Positions 1-7,801 of a DNA stretch of 10,987 nt are shown here, piece after piece (position 1 is the stretch's first letter; each line of letters opens with the position of its first letter). Source of the DNA: Aquiflexum sp041749095 (GTDB lineage: Bacteria; Bacteroidota; Bacteroidia; Cytophagales; Cyclobacteriaceae); assembly GCF_041749095.1 (NCBI RefSeq), contig NZ_JBGTCA010000081.1, positions 1-10,987 on the forward strand, given 5' to 3'. Below the pieces are notes generated by a model. The model made no database searches and was not told the origin of the DNA. It saw nothing but the letters and a program-made list of their open reading frames with translations. The translations under genes were made by a program, and so were the position numbers.

Positions 1-609
1 AACCCTGCAAAAGGAAAACTGTTGGATATAGGTTGTGGAACCGGTTACTTTATAAAAGCTGCCTCAAACCAAAAATGGAGAGTTACAGGAATAGAACCAA
101 ACCCTATTGCACGGGAAATTAGTATTAAAAAAAATATCAAAGTTTTCGAATCTATAGATCAAATTAGAAAGGATAAAAAATTTGATGTAATCACCCTCTT
201 TCATGTCCTGGAACATATACACGAATTGCGGAAAACAGGCAAAAAACTTGTAAAACACCTAAAGAATTACGGTAACTTAATCATTGCTGTTCCCAATCAT
301 AATTCATTTGACGCAAATCTTTACGGCACTAATTGGGCTGCCTATGATGTTCCAAGACACCTCTATCATTTCGACCTCAAAAGCATGCAAAGATTTGCGG
401 ATGAAATAGAGATGAAAATAGTGGAGACCAAACCCATGAAATTTGACAGTTATTACGTTTCTCTGTTAAGTGAAAAATATAACAATCCTAATGGACCTAC
501 AATAGGTCATTTATTAAATGCGTTCAAAAAAGGCTATAGCTCTAACAAGTGGGCAAAAAACAATGAAAATAATTATTCAAGTTTATTATTTATTTTAAAG
601 AAAAAATGA
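1..609 (+). CDS. Class I SAM-dependent methyltransferase, N-terminus cut by window edge
   Basis: The reading frame is open from base 1, so the real start lies upstream; 202 codons are visible. The first visible residues contain the SAM-binding motif I, LLDIGCGTG, followed about 20 residues later by an acidic strand end (TGIEPN). An FHVLEH stretch and a VPRHLYHF stretch follow, both characteristic of the Methyltransf_23/class I Rossmann methyltransferases of Bacteroidota. The substrate cannot be read from the sequence; small-molecule or cell-envelope/glycan substrates are common in this group. The stop codon overlaps the start of the next gene by 4 bp (ATGA), so the two are almost certainly co-transcribed and translationally coupled. 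The C-terminal tail is rich in Lys and Asn. Family assignment is firm; the specific role is unknown. Confidence 0.88.
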   Translation, partial: NPAKGKLLDIGCGTGYFIKAASNQKWRVTGIEPNPIAREISIKKNIKVFESIDQIRKDKKFDVITLFHVLEHIHELRKTGKKLVKHLKNYGNLIIAVPNHNSFDANLYGTNWAAYDVPRHLYHFDLKSMQRFADEIEMKIVETKPMKFDSYYVSLLSEKYNNPNGPTIGHLLNAFKKGYSSNKWAKNNENNYSSLLFILKKK

Positions 610-2327
610 AATATTTTAAATATATATTTGATATAATTATTATTTTATTACTAGTAGCTTGTGCAAAACAAAGTACACCAATGGGTGGTCCTAAAGATGA
701 AGAACCTCCAAAACTTTTGACTATAAATCCCCAAAACGAATCCCTCAATATCAAACCAAGAACTATCGAACTGGAGTTTGACGAATATGTCAAAGTAGAA
801 AATCCAAACAAACAGATCATCATTACTCCAAGAATCAAAAAAGAAGAAATGGAGGTGACTGCCATCAAAAACAGAGTTGTCATCAAACTTAACCAAGAAC
901 TAGAGGACAGCACAACCTATGTGTTCAATTTTCAGAAAACAATAAAAGACATTACCGAAAGCAATGTTCCAGAAAACTTGAAATTGGTGTTTTCCACTGG
1001 GCCTACAATAGACAGTCTTTCATTTTCAGGAAATGTATCTTATATATTCCCTCAAAGAGAAAAGATAATGAAAGATATACTTGTAGGCCTTTACGCGGTT
1101 GGTGATACTACAGATATACTTACTGCCCCACCATACTATATAGGACAGGCAGATTCCGTAGGAAACTTCAATATTACTAATATCAAGGCAGGAGAGTTTT
1201 TGGCTTATGCATGGCATGATTCAAATAACTCATTGAAAGCCGAAGAAAAGTTAGAGGCATATGGATTTTTGGAGGATACCGTATCCATTACAACAAATCT
1301 TTCTGGCGCACAATTTTACATATCCAAATCAGACATCTCAGAATTCAAAGTCAATCGTGCAGCAACCGTAGGAAGCAATTTTGATGTTGTATTAAGTAAA
1401 TTTCCGGTAGAAGTCAATATTGAACATGACGAGTTGAATGAAAAACTCTTCTACCGGAAAAATGAAAAGATTATACGGTTTTACCACTCGGAGCTACAAA
1501 ATGACAGTACAGCTATTCAATTAAACTTAATTGACTCCGTGGGATTCAAAATCGACACATTGATTTATGCAAAATTTGAAGAAAGTGATAGAACCAAAGA
1601 ACAACTGGAACCAACCATTGAAGGTCCAAAGACTTTCTTCAGAGAACTTTCATTGGACATCAAGTTCAATAAACCCTTAAAAGAAATCAATTACGACTCA
1701 TTGCTCTTCAAGTATGATACTGCTTCCATCATACATGTAAATAAAGATTATACATTTTTTAAAGACAGTCTCAACAGAACCTTATTGACAATTGCTTTAA
1801 CTATACCTGATTCTATTACCAATGAAACATTAAATTTTTATGCTTCAGATTCAACTTTTAAAGATATTGAGGAAAAATACAATGAAAATAAGTTAGAAGC
1901 TGCTTATAAAAAACTGAAAGCTGACGCATTGGCAGAAGAGGTAAAAGTGAAAGTAAACACTTCAGAACTACCCATCATCATTCAAATAATGAATAAAAAA
2001 GATGAGATCATTGCTGAAAAGTATCTAACTGACACAAACGAGACAGTATTCAGAAATATCGAACCAGGAGTTTTTGTAATTAGAGCCATCATAGATAAAA
2101 ACAAAAACAAACGGTGGGATACATCCAACCTACTGCAAAACAGGCAAGCTGAACCAATATATTACCTCGAAAATCCAAATGATGATAACTCCAGAGACAC
2201 TACAATCAGGGCCGGTTGGGTGCTTGAAGTAACAATAGAACCCAACACACCGGTCGGAATTCAAAAAGATTCAATCGAAAAAAAGCCAATTGAAGAAATA
2301 ATTGAAGAAAATAATGTAGATAACTAG
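606..2327 (+). CDS. Ig-like (Big_5-type) lipoprotein
   Basis: A 573-residue predicted lipoprotein. The N-terminus has a short basic region, a hydrophobic stretch (about residues 8-18) and an LVAC lipobox with the lipidated Cys at 19, so it should be anchored in the outer membrane. Residues about 34-130 (from PPKLLTINP to a VFSTGPT stretch) resemble a bacterial Ig-like Big_5 domain. Next comes a beta-sandwich-like segment (about 138-230) with a DSVGNFNITNIKAGEF motif, as in carboxypeptidase-regulatory or prealbumin-like domains. A second such segment lies near the C-terminus, including DKNKNKRWD at about 497-505, an Asp/Asn-rich loop that could bind calcium. The last 20 residues are acidic and low in complexity. 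The start is fixed by the ATGA overlap with the methyltransferase gene. The family is widespread in Bacteroidota but its function is not known to me; a structural or adhesive surface role is only a guess. Confidence 0.88.
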   Translation: MKYFKYIFDIIIILLLVACAKQSTPMGGPKDEEPPKLLTINPQNESLNIKPRTIELEFDEYVKVENPNKQIIITPRIKKEEMEVTAIKNRVVIKLNQELEDSTTYVFNFQKTIKDITESNVPENLKLVFSTGPTIDSLSFSGNVSYIFPQREKIMKDILVGLYAVGDTTDILTAPPYYIGQADSVGNFNITNIKAGEFLAYAWHDSNNSLKAEEKLEAYGFLEDTVSITTNLSGAQFYISKSDISEFKVNRAATVGSNFDVVLSKFPVEVNIEHDELNEKLFYRKNEKIIRFYHSELQNDSTAIQLNLIDSVGFKIDTLIYAKFEESDRTKEQLEPTIEGPKTFFRELSLDIKFNKPLKEINYDSLLFKYDTASIIHVNKDYTFFKDSLNRTLLTIALTIPDSITNETLNFYASDSTFKDIEEKYNENKLEAAYKKLKADALAEEVKVKVNTSELPIIIQIMNKKDEIIAEKYLTDTNETVFRNIEPGVFVIRAIIDKNKNKRWDTSNLLQNRQAEPIYYLENPNDDNSRDTTIRAGWVLEVTIEPNTPVGIQKDSIEKKPIEEIIEENNVDN

Positions 2328-2760
2328 ACATATCTATGTGGATACAAGCTAATAACTTGGGTAAAAACTACCACTTATACCAATATCAAATTCAACTAAA
2401 TACAGAATAGATAAAATGAAAAATTAAGTGCCTGTTCATCCACACTTATAAACATTCCGGTTAACACAGACTTATGCCGGTTTATCTTTCCTATAGAAAT
2501 CCACACAATTTTTTCCAATCAACTTAACTATTACAAAACCAATTACTTGCTATTAAATTTAATGTTAAGTAAATGTGAATAAATGATTAACAAACTCAAC
2601 ATTCAGTGTTGACTAATAAAAGACAAAAACTTACCAACAAATCCACACCCTAATAACGTTAATAGTTTTATTTAATTAAATAAAATAATATATATATAGA
2701 AGTGTGAATAAACTGAAGAAAAAAGGATTTTGGATAACTGAGGTCTTTTTTATAATTTGA
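2315..2760. other. Candidate chromosomal replication origin (DnaA-box cluster with AT-rich region)
   Basis: This stretch contains no credible gene. It holds a cluster of near-matches to the DnaA box TTATCCACA. One-mismatch matches are at 2315-2323, 2337-2345, 2574-2582, 2703-2711 and 2729-2737 (all reverse orientation) and 2436-2444 (forward). Two-mismatch copies (AAATCCACA) are at 2497-2505 and 2639-2647. By my estimate only about 0.1-0.2 one-mismatch matches would be expected by chance here, against six seen. Between the boxes, 2666-2698 is 33 bases of pure A/T, a plausible unwinding element. Sampled G and C counts favour C to the left and G to the right, as expected if replication starts here. 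Against the call: no perfect box is present and no dnaA gene is visible, although Bacteroidota origins are often away from dnaA. The right end may also hold the promoter of the acyl-CoA synthetase gene. Confidence 0.6.
2666..2698. repeat. 33-base pure A/T tract with a perfect 20-bp palindrome
   Basis: Bases 2666-2685 form a perfect palindrome centred on TTTAATTAAA, and the A/T-only run continues through alternating TA steps to 2698. It lies between DnaA-like boxes at 2639-2647 and 2703-2711, which suits a DNA unwinding element. Such a sequence can also arise simply from AT-rich intergenic composition. Confidence 0.6.
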
Positions 2761-2786
2761 ACCTCTGTCCACTAACCCAAATTAAC

Positions 2787-4544
2787 ATGCAGATCAGCAG
2801 ACTATTTGATTTGATTAATTATCAGATTGCAAATTATGACAAAGAAGATGCTTTGGCCCAAAAATTAGACGGCAATTGGAAGACCTATTCATCAAGAGAT
2901 CTGAAAACAATTGTGGACAATCTGAGTCTTGCGTTTTTGAAATCAGGAGTAGGTAAAAACGATACAGTAGCAATCATATCCAACAACAGACCCGAATGGA
3001 ATTTTATTGACCTGGCATTGCAACAAATAGGAGCTATTTCGGTTCCGATGTACCCTACAATTTCAGCGGAGGATTACAATTATATTTTCAATCATGCTGA
3101 GGTAAAAAAGGTATTTGTAGGTGATGAAGAAATACATGCAAAGGCGGTAGAGGGGTCTAAGGACATGGATGTGCAGATTTTTTCTTTTGACAAAATAAAG
3201 GGATGTGATTATTGGGAGGAATTTATGCAGTCAGGCGAATCAGGAAATATAGCTGAGCTCGATGCCATCAAAGAAACCATCAAAACCAATGATCTTTTCA
3301 CGATCATTTATACCTCCGGTACAACAGGACGTCCCAAAGGCGTCATGTTGACCCATGGAAATGTTATCCATAATCTTTTTGCCATTGAAGACAGGATTAT
3401 TGTTCCAAAGGGAAAAGCAAAAGCCTTAAGCTTTCTTCCACTTTGTCATATTTACGAGAGAACAGGATCTTTCTGCTTTTTGTACATGGGGATATCCATC
3501 TATTATGCTGAAAGCATGGAAACCATCGGAGAAAACCTAAAAGATATTCAACCACATGTATTTAATACAGTGCCGCGCTTATTGGAAAAAGTTTATGATA
3601 AAATCGTCTCTAAAGGCTATGAACTTACAGGAGTAAAAAAATCTTTGTTTTTTTGGGCACTCAACCTTGGACTTCAATATGAACCGAATAAAGATCAAGG
3701 TGGCTGGTATAATTTTCAATTGAAATTGGCCAATAAAATCATTTTCAGTAAATGGAGGGAAGCCCTGGGAGGTAATGTCCTGCAGATCAACTCAGGAGCT
3801 TCAGCACTGCAGCCTAGGCTGGCAAGGGTATTCTGGTCAGCTCAGATTCCGGTTTGTGAAGGTTATGGTTTGACCGAGACCTCACCGGTAGTTTCAGCTT
3901 CAGTTTGCAACCATGAGGATATCCGAATAGGGATGGTCGGAAAAGTTGTAAAAGAGGTGGAAGTCAAAATTGCCACTGATGGAGAGATTTTGGTCAAAGG
4001 CCCCAATGTGATGCAGGGATATTATAAGCAGCCTGACCTTACCGAAGAGGTAATTGATGCCGAAGGTTGGTTTCATACAGGAGATATTGGAGAACTTCAT
4101 GAAGGGAACTATCTCAAAATTACCGATAGAAAGAAAGAGATGTTCAAAACTTCAGGTGGTAAATACATCGCCCCACAACCTATGGAAAATAAATACAAGG
4201 AATCTGCTGTGATAGAGCAGGCTATAGTAGTTGGGGAAAATAAAAATTATCCCGCAGCATTGATTGTTCCAAGTTTACAGGGTTTAAAGGATTGGTGCAA
4301 ACATAAGGATATACCCTATACCAATGATGAGGAAATGATCAAAAAGCCTGAAATTCTGGATAAGTTCCAAAAAGATATTGATGAGCTCAATAAGTACTTT
4401 GGAAAATGGGAACAGGTCAAAAAATTCAAAGTGCTCAATGTGCAATGGGGAATAGAAACTGGCGAATTAACACCGACCATGAAATTAAAAAGGAAAGTCA
4501 TCCATCAAAAATTTGCCAAGGAAATAGAGGATTTATATGCCTAA
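2787..4544 (+). CDS. Long-chain acyl-CoA synthetase (AMP-forming)
   Basis: This 585-residue enzyme should activate long-chain fatty acids to acyl-CoA using ATP (through an acyl-AMP intermediate) and so feed beta-oxidation or lipid synthesis. It has the ANL-superfamily motifs in order: the P-loop YTSGTTGRPKG (175-185), GYGLTETSP (359-367), GWFHTGD (427-433) with its conserved Asp, ITDRKK (445-450) at the hinge, and TPTMKLKR (562-569) with the expected catalytic Lys566. Length is normal for bacterial long-chain synthetases. I chose the ATG at 2787 (MQISRLFDLI); the TTG at 2757 would add ten residues with no family resemblance and would consume the likely promoter. An intrinsic terminator follows at 4607-4645, so it is probably transcribed separately from the regulator and fad genes downstream. 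Fatty-acid chain preference cannot be read from the sequence. Confidence 0.95.
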   Translation: MQISRLFDLINYQIANYDKEDALAQKLDGNWKTYSSRDLKTIVDNLSLAFLKSGVGKNDTVAIISNNRPEWNFIDLALQQIGAISVPMYPTISAEDYNYIFNHAEVKKVFVGDEEIHAKAVEGSKDMDVQIFSFDKIKGCDYWEEFMQSGESGNIAELDAIKETIKTNDLFTIIYTSGTTGRPKGVMLTHGNVIHNLFAIEDRIIVPKGKAKALSFLPLCHIYERTGSFCFLYMGISIYYAESMETIGENLKDIQPHVFNTVPRLLEKVYDKIVSKGYELTGVKKSLFFWALNLGLQYEPNKDQGGWYNFQLKLANKIIFSKWREALGGNVLQINSGASALQPRLARVFWSAQIPVCEGYGLTETSPVVSASVCNHEDIRIGMVGKVVKEVEVKIATDGEILVKGPNVMQGYYKQPDLTEEVIDAEGWFHTGDIGELHEGNYLKITDRKKEMFKTSGGKYIAPQPMENKYKESAVIEQAIVVGENKNYPAALIVPSLQGLKDWCKHKDIPYTNDEEMIKKPEILDKFQKDIDELNKYFGKWEQVKKFKVLNVQWGIETGELTPTMKLKRKVIHQKFAKEIEDLYA

Positions 4545-4606
4545 AAATAAAATTACAAAATCATATATTGAAGATCTAAGGTAAATACTGTTTTTACCAA
4601 TCATTC

Positions 4607-4645
4607 AAACTATATTCTGTAAATATTCAGAATATAGTTTTTTTT
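4607..4645 (+). terminator. Intrinsic terminator after the acyl-CoA synthetase gene
   Basis: A perfect 13-bp inverted repeat (AAACTATATTCTG at 4607-4619 paired with 4628-4640) encloses an 8-base loop. It runs straight into eight consecutive T residues (4638-4645, the first three shared with the stem). It lies 62 bases after the synthetase stop codon. It separates that gene from the MarR-fad transcript. Confidence 0.88.
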
Positions 4646-4675
4646 ATGTCATAATTTGAACGGATTAATTTATTC

Positions 4676-4715
4676 TGCATGCATAACTTTTTTTACATTT
4701 AGTATGCATGCATAC
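4676..4715. promoter_or_regulatory. Probable MarR operator: 14-bp palindrome plus a partial second site
   Basis: GTATGCATGCATAC at 4702-4715 is a perfect 14-bp palindrome, 38 bases before the marR start codon. Its core TGCATGCATA recurs at 4676-4685, 29 bp upstream (centre to centre). MarR-family dimers typically bind palindromes of this size and often repress their own operon, so the pair is a good candidate for autoregulation of marR and the fad genes. A weak TANNTTT-type -7 element (4718-4725) lies just after the main palindrome, but I cannot fix the promoter. Confidence 0.6.
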
Positions 4716-4753
4716 AATATTTTTCTTAACTTAGTCGTATTAAAAATATTTCT

Positions 4754-5227
4754 ATGAAGCGTGAAGACACAGTTGATTATCATATAAAGAGTGCTTGGCA
4801 TGCCATTTCGAGAATGTATAATCAAAAAGCCGTTCAGGAGGACTTTACAACAGCCATCGGATTTGTGTTGATCAACATCAATTCCAAAGAAGGTACACCG
4901 GCCACCAAGATTGCACCTATGATGGGATTGGAAGCAAGAAGCCTTACAAGGATGCTAAAAAGCATGGAAGAAAAAGGGCTGATTTTTAGAAAGCCGGATC
5001 CAATAGATAAAAGGTCGGTCAGGATTTTTCTAACACCGACAGGAAAGAGAAAAAAAGAAATATCCGTCAAGACCATTATGGAATTCAATGAACAAGTAAG
5101 GGAAGTCGTCAGTGAAGCGGAATTGAATGACTTTTTTATGGTGTTTCAAAAGATCAATCAAGTCATTGAAAATATACAATCAGAAACCATAAACCCCAAT
5201 GCGTACGAAAATATGTACGAGGTCTAA
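4754..5227 (+). CDS. MarR-family transcriptional regulator
   Basis: A 157-residue winged-helix regulator of typical MarR length. N-terminal helices (about 5-45) precede a helix-turn-helix at about 48-75 (ATKIAPMMGLEARSLTRMLK), then the wing with the hallmark DPIDKRSVRIFLTPTGK (82-98), which includes the conserved D-x-R signature. C-terminal helices (about 101-142) would form the dimer interface with the N-terminus. It is the first gene of the fad cluster, with only 13 bp between its stop and the start of the fused dehydrogenase/hydratase gene. That, and the palindromes upstream, suggest it represses this operon and responds to a fatty acid or acyl-CoA; the ligand is inference. B. subtilis fadNAE is instead controlled by a TetR-family FadR, so regulator replacement is plausible here. 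Confidence 0.92.
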   Translation: MKREDTVDYHIKSAWHAISRMYNQKAVQEDFTTAIGFVLININSKEGTPATKIAPMMGLEARSLTRMLKSMEEKGLIFRKPDPIDKRSVRIFLTPTGKRKKEISVKTIMEFNEQVREVVSEAELNDFFMVFQKINQVIENIQSETINPNAYENMYEV

Positions 5228-5240
5228 ACCGAATAAACAC

Positions 5241-7646
5241 ATGAAAAGAACAATCAAAAAAGTAGCGATTTTAGGTTCCGGTGTGATGGGGTCAAGAATA
5301 GCCTGCCATTTTGCCAATATTGGCGTGCAGGTCTTGATGCTCGATATCATACCCAGAGAACTGACAGAACAAGAAGAGAAAAAAGGCCTTAGCCTTTCAG
5401 ACAAATCTGTAAGAAATAGGCTTGTCAATGAAGCTTTGGATAGTACACTGAAATCCAAGCCGGCATCTTTGTATGACACTTCCTACATAGACCGGATTAC
5501 CACGGGTAATTTTGATGATGACCTTCCAAAAATCAAAGATTATGATTGGGTAATGGAAGTGATCGTGGAAAGGCTTGGTATCAAGCAGTCACTTTTTGAG
5601 AAAGTAGAAAAACATAGGACTCTAGGTACTTTGATTACCTCCAATACCTCGGGCATTCCGATGCACATGATGTGCGAAGGAAGATCGGAGGATTTTCAGG
5701 TCAACTTTGCGGGGACACACTTTTTCAACCCTCCAAGATACCTCAAGTTATTGGAAATCATTCCCGGACCAAAAACCGATCCGAGTATTATTGACTTTCT
5801 GATGGATTACGGAGATAGATTTTTGGGAAAAGAAACGGTTCTCTGTAAAGATACCCCTGCATTTATTGCCAATAGGATTGGGGTGTATGCCATCATTTCG
5901 GGAATGCATGCTATTGAAAAAATGGGCTTGGGTGTATCAGAAGTTGATAAACTCACCGGTACAATAATAGGAAGGGCAAAATCCGCCACCTTTCGTACCA
6001 TGGATGTGGTTGGATTGGATACCACGGTCAACGTGGCCAACAACCTGTACAAAACCCTTGAACACGATGAATCCCGTGAAAAATTCAAGCTTCCCACAAT
6101 AGTGGAGAAGCTTTATGAAAAAAAGTGGTTGGGAGACAAGACAGGACAGGGTTATTTCAAAATGATCCGTCACAAAGATGGAAGCAAAGAACTCAAGGAA
6201 ATTGATTTTGAAACTTTTGAGTATAAGGATGTCGAAAAGCCAAAATTCAAAGCTTTGGAAGCTTCCAAAGAAATTGATGACCTGAAGAAGAGAATTAAAT
6301 TTTTGGTCAACTTTGACGATAAAGCCGGAGAATTCTACAGAGCATCTTTTTATGATCTGTTCAAATACTGCTCGCACCGTATCCCAGAAATCGCAGATGA
6401 ATTGTACAGAATCGATCAGGCAGTTTCTGCCGGATTTGGTTGGGAATATGGACCATTCGAAAACTGGGATATTCTTGGAGTCAAAGGAACAGTAGAGAAA
6501 ATGGAAGCTGCCGGCGAAAAACCTGCAGTATGGGTACATGAAATGTTGGATGCAGGTCATGAATCATTCTACAAAGTAGAAGGTGGAAAACGCATGTACT
6601 ATGACATTCCTTCCAAATCTTACAAAGCCATCCCGGGTACGGAAGAATTCATCATTCTTGAAACCCTCAAAGCAGCAGACAAAAAACTTTGGAGCAATGC
6701 CGGTTCATCCATTTACGATATGGGCGACAATGTGATCGGTTTGGAATTCCATACCAAGATGAATGCATTGGGACAGGAAGTCGTCGAAGGTATCAATACT
6801 GCCATAGCGATGGCCGAGAAATCCCACAAAGGATTGGTCATCGGAAACGAAGGAGCCAACTTCTCTGCGGGTGCCAACTTGGCCATGCTGTTCATGTTTG
6901 CCGGGGATCAGGAGTTTGATGAAATCAACATCATGATAGCAGGTTTTCAAAAAACCATGATGCGTGCAAGATACTCTTCTGTGCCTGTAGTGGTTGCGCC
7001 GCATAACATGGCTTTGGGTGGTGGCTGTGAACTTTCACTGCACGCTGATGCTATTCAGGCACATGCAGAACTGTATATGGGCCTGGTGGAATTCGGTGTG
7101 GGACTGATTCCTGCCGGAGGCGGTACCAAGGAAATGACCCTAAGATTTTCACAAGAAACCAAAGAAGGTGACGTGGAACTGAACAGGCTACAGGAATACT
7201 TTATGAACATCGCTACTGCCAAAGTATCCACCTCTGCTGCTGAAGCAATTGGATTGGGATATTTACAGGTAAAAGATGACATCACGCTCAACAGAAAACG
7301 ACAATTTGCCGAAGCCAAAGCCAAAGTGATTTCACTGTATGATGCGGGATACACGGAGCCTATGCAGCGCACCGATATCAAAGTATTGGGAAAAACATCC
7401 CTAGCCTTGTTCGAAGCCGGAATCACAGGAATGTTGTACGGCAAATACATCTCCGATCACGACGCCAAGATCGCCAGAAAATTGGCTTGGGTCATGTCCG
7501 GAGGAGACCTTTCTTCCCCAACAGAAGTAAGTGAACAATACCTCCTCGACCTGGAGCGCGAAGCATTCCTTAGCCTGACAGGTGAGAAAAAGACTTTGGA
7601 GAGGATACATAGTATTCTGTTTAAGGGTAAGCCGCTTAGGAATTAG
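5241..7646 (+). CDS. fadN: Fused 3-hydroxyacyl-CoA dehydrogenase / enoyl-CoA hydratase (FadN-type)
   Basis: An 801-residue bifunctional beta-oxidation enzyme. It would hydrate trans-2-enoyl-CoA and then oxidise L-3-hydroxyacyl-CoA with NAD+. The dehydrogenase half comes first: Rossmann motif GSGVMG (12-17), NTSG (135-138), GTHFFNPP with the expected catalytic His160, the partner Glu172, and KDTPAFIANRIG (203-214) entering the C-terminal helical domain. The crotonase half is C-terminal: NFSAGANL (540-547) and ALGGGCEL (591-598) for the oxyanion hole, with both expected catalytic glutamates, Glu597 and Glu617. This order matches B. subtilis FadN and is the reverse of E. coli FadB/FadJ. The ATG at 5241 places the Rossmann strand normally; an ATG at 5199 would overlap marR by 29 bp and add an atypical basic leader. 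The TAG stop doubles as the first base of a heptad repeat array. Confidence 0.95.
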   Translation: MKRTIKKVAILGSGVMGSRIACHFANIGVQVLMLDIIPRELTEQEEKKGLSLSDKSVRNRLVNEALDSTLKSKPASLYDTSYIDRITTGNFDDDLPKIKDYDWVMEVIVERLGIKQSLFEKVEKHRTLGTLITSNTSGIPMHMMCEGRSEDFQVNFAGTHFFNPPRYLKLLEIIPGPKTDPSIIDFLMDYGDRFLGKETVLCKDTPAFIANRIGVYAIISGMHAIEKMGLGVSEVDKLTGTIIGRAKSATFRTMDVVGLDTTVNVANNLYKTLEHDESREKFKLPTIVEKLYEKKWLGDKTGQGYFKMIRHKDGSKELKEIDFETFEYKDVEKPKFKALEASKEIDDLKKRIKFLVNFDDKAGEFYRASFYDLFKYCSHRIPEIADELYRIDQAVSAGFGWEYGPFENWDILGVKGTVEKMEAAGEKPAVWVHEMLDAGHESFYKVEGGKRMYYDIPSKSYKAIPGTEEFIILETLKAADKKLWSNAGSSIYDMGDNVIGLEFHTKMNALGQEVVEGINTAIAMAEKSHKGLVIGNEGANFSAGANLAMLFMFAGDQEFDEINIMIAGFQKTMMRARYSSVPVVVAPHNMALGGGCELSLHADAIQAHAELYMGLVEFGVGLIPAGGGTKEMTLRFSQETKEGDVELNRLQEYFMNIATAKVSTSAAEAIGLGYLQVKDDITLNRKRQFAEAKAKVISLYDAGYTEPMQRTDIKVLGKTSLALFEAGITGMLYGKYISDHDAKIARKLAWVMSGGDLSSPTEVSEQYLLDLEREAFLSLTGEKKTLERIHSILFKGKPLRN

Positions 7647-7757
7647 ACGTGAGATGCGAGAAGCGAGAGACGAGAGTTTAGAACCAAGAAACAAGAACCA
7701 AGAAACAAGAGACTAGAACCAAGAAACTAGAAGTTAGAGCAAAGAAATGAGAATAGA
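7646..7757 (+). repeat. Heptad array GANNNNA, 16 consecutive units (left arm, unit 1)
   Basis: Sixteen consecutive 7-base units start with GA and end with A, with no break in register, beginning on the G of the fadN TAG stop. Variants include GATGCGA (7653), GAACCAA (7681, 7695, 7716) and GAAACAA (7688, 7702). The middle positions vary while the frame stays fixed. Seven is not a multiple of three, so this is not a coding repeat. Degenerate units continue to about 7778. Confidence 0.88.
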
Positions 7758-7801
7758 TATTATAGATATTTGACATTATTAACACTTTAAACCTTTTAAT
7801 C

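Noticed and set aside
2648..2700. DnaA-trio motifs next to the boxes
   Set aside because: Triplets such as TAA/TAG occur, but not in a convincing run in the required orientation relative to a box.
2757..2786. TTG start for the acyl-CoA synthetase
   Set aside because: The ten extra residues have no family resemblance, and the region looks like promoter and leader.
5199..5240. Upstream ATG for the fadN-like gene
   Set aside because: It would overlap marR by 29 bp and add a basic 14-residue leader before an otherwise normal Rossmann start; the ATG at 5241 fits the family.
5937..6560. Long open frame (207 codons) on the minus strand inside the fadN-like gene
   Set aside because: It is antisense to a well-supported enzyme gene with all expected catalytic motifs, and its translation shows no domain or composition typical of a real protein.
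7055..7450. Minus-strand open frame of 131 codons
   Set aside because: It lies entirely within the crotonase half of the fadN-like gene and is a shadow of its codon pattern.
7646..7757. Coding repeat or C-terminal extension of the fadN product
   Set aside because: A 7-base period shifts frame at each unit, and the array starts at an in-frame TAG stop after a natural-looking C-terminus.
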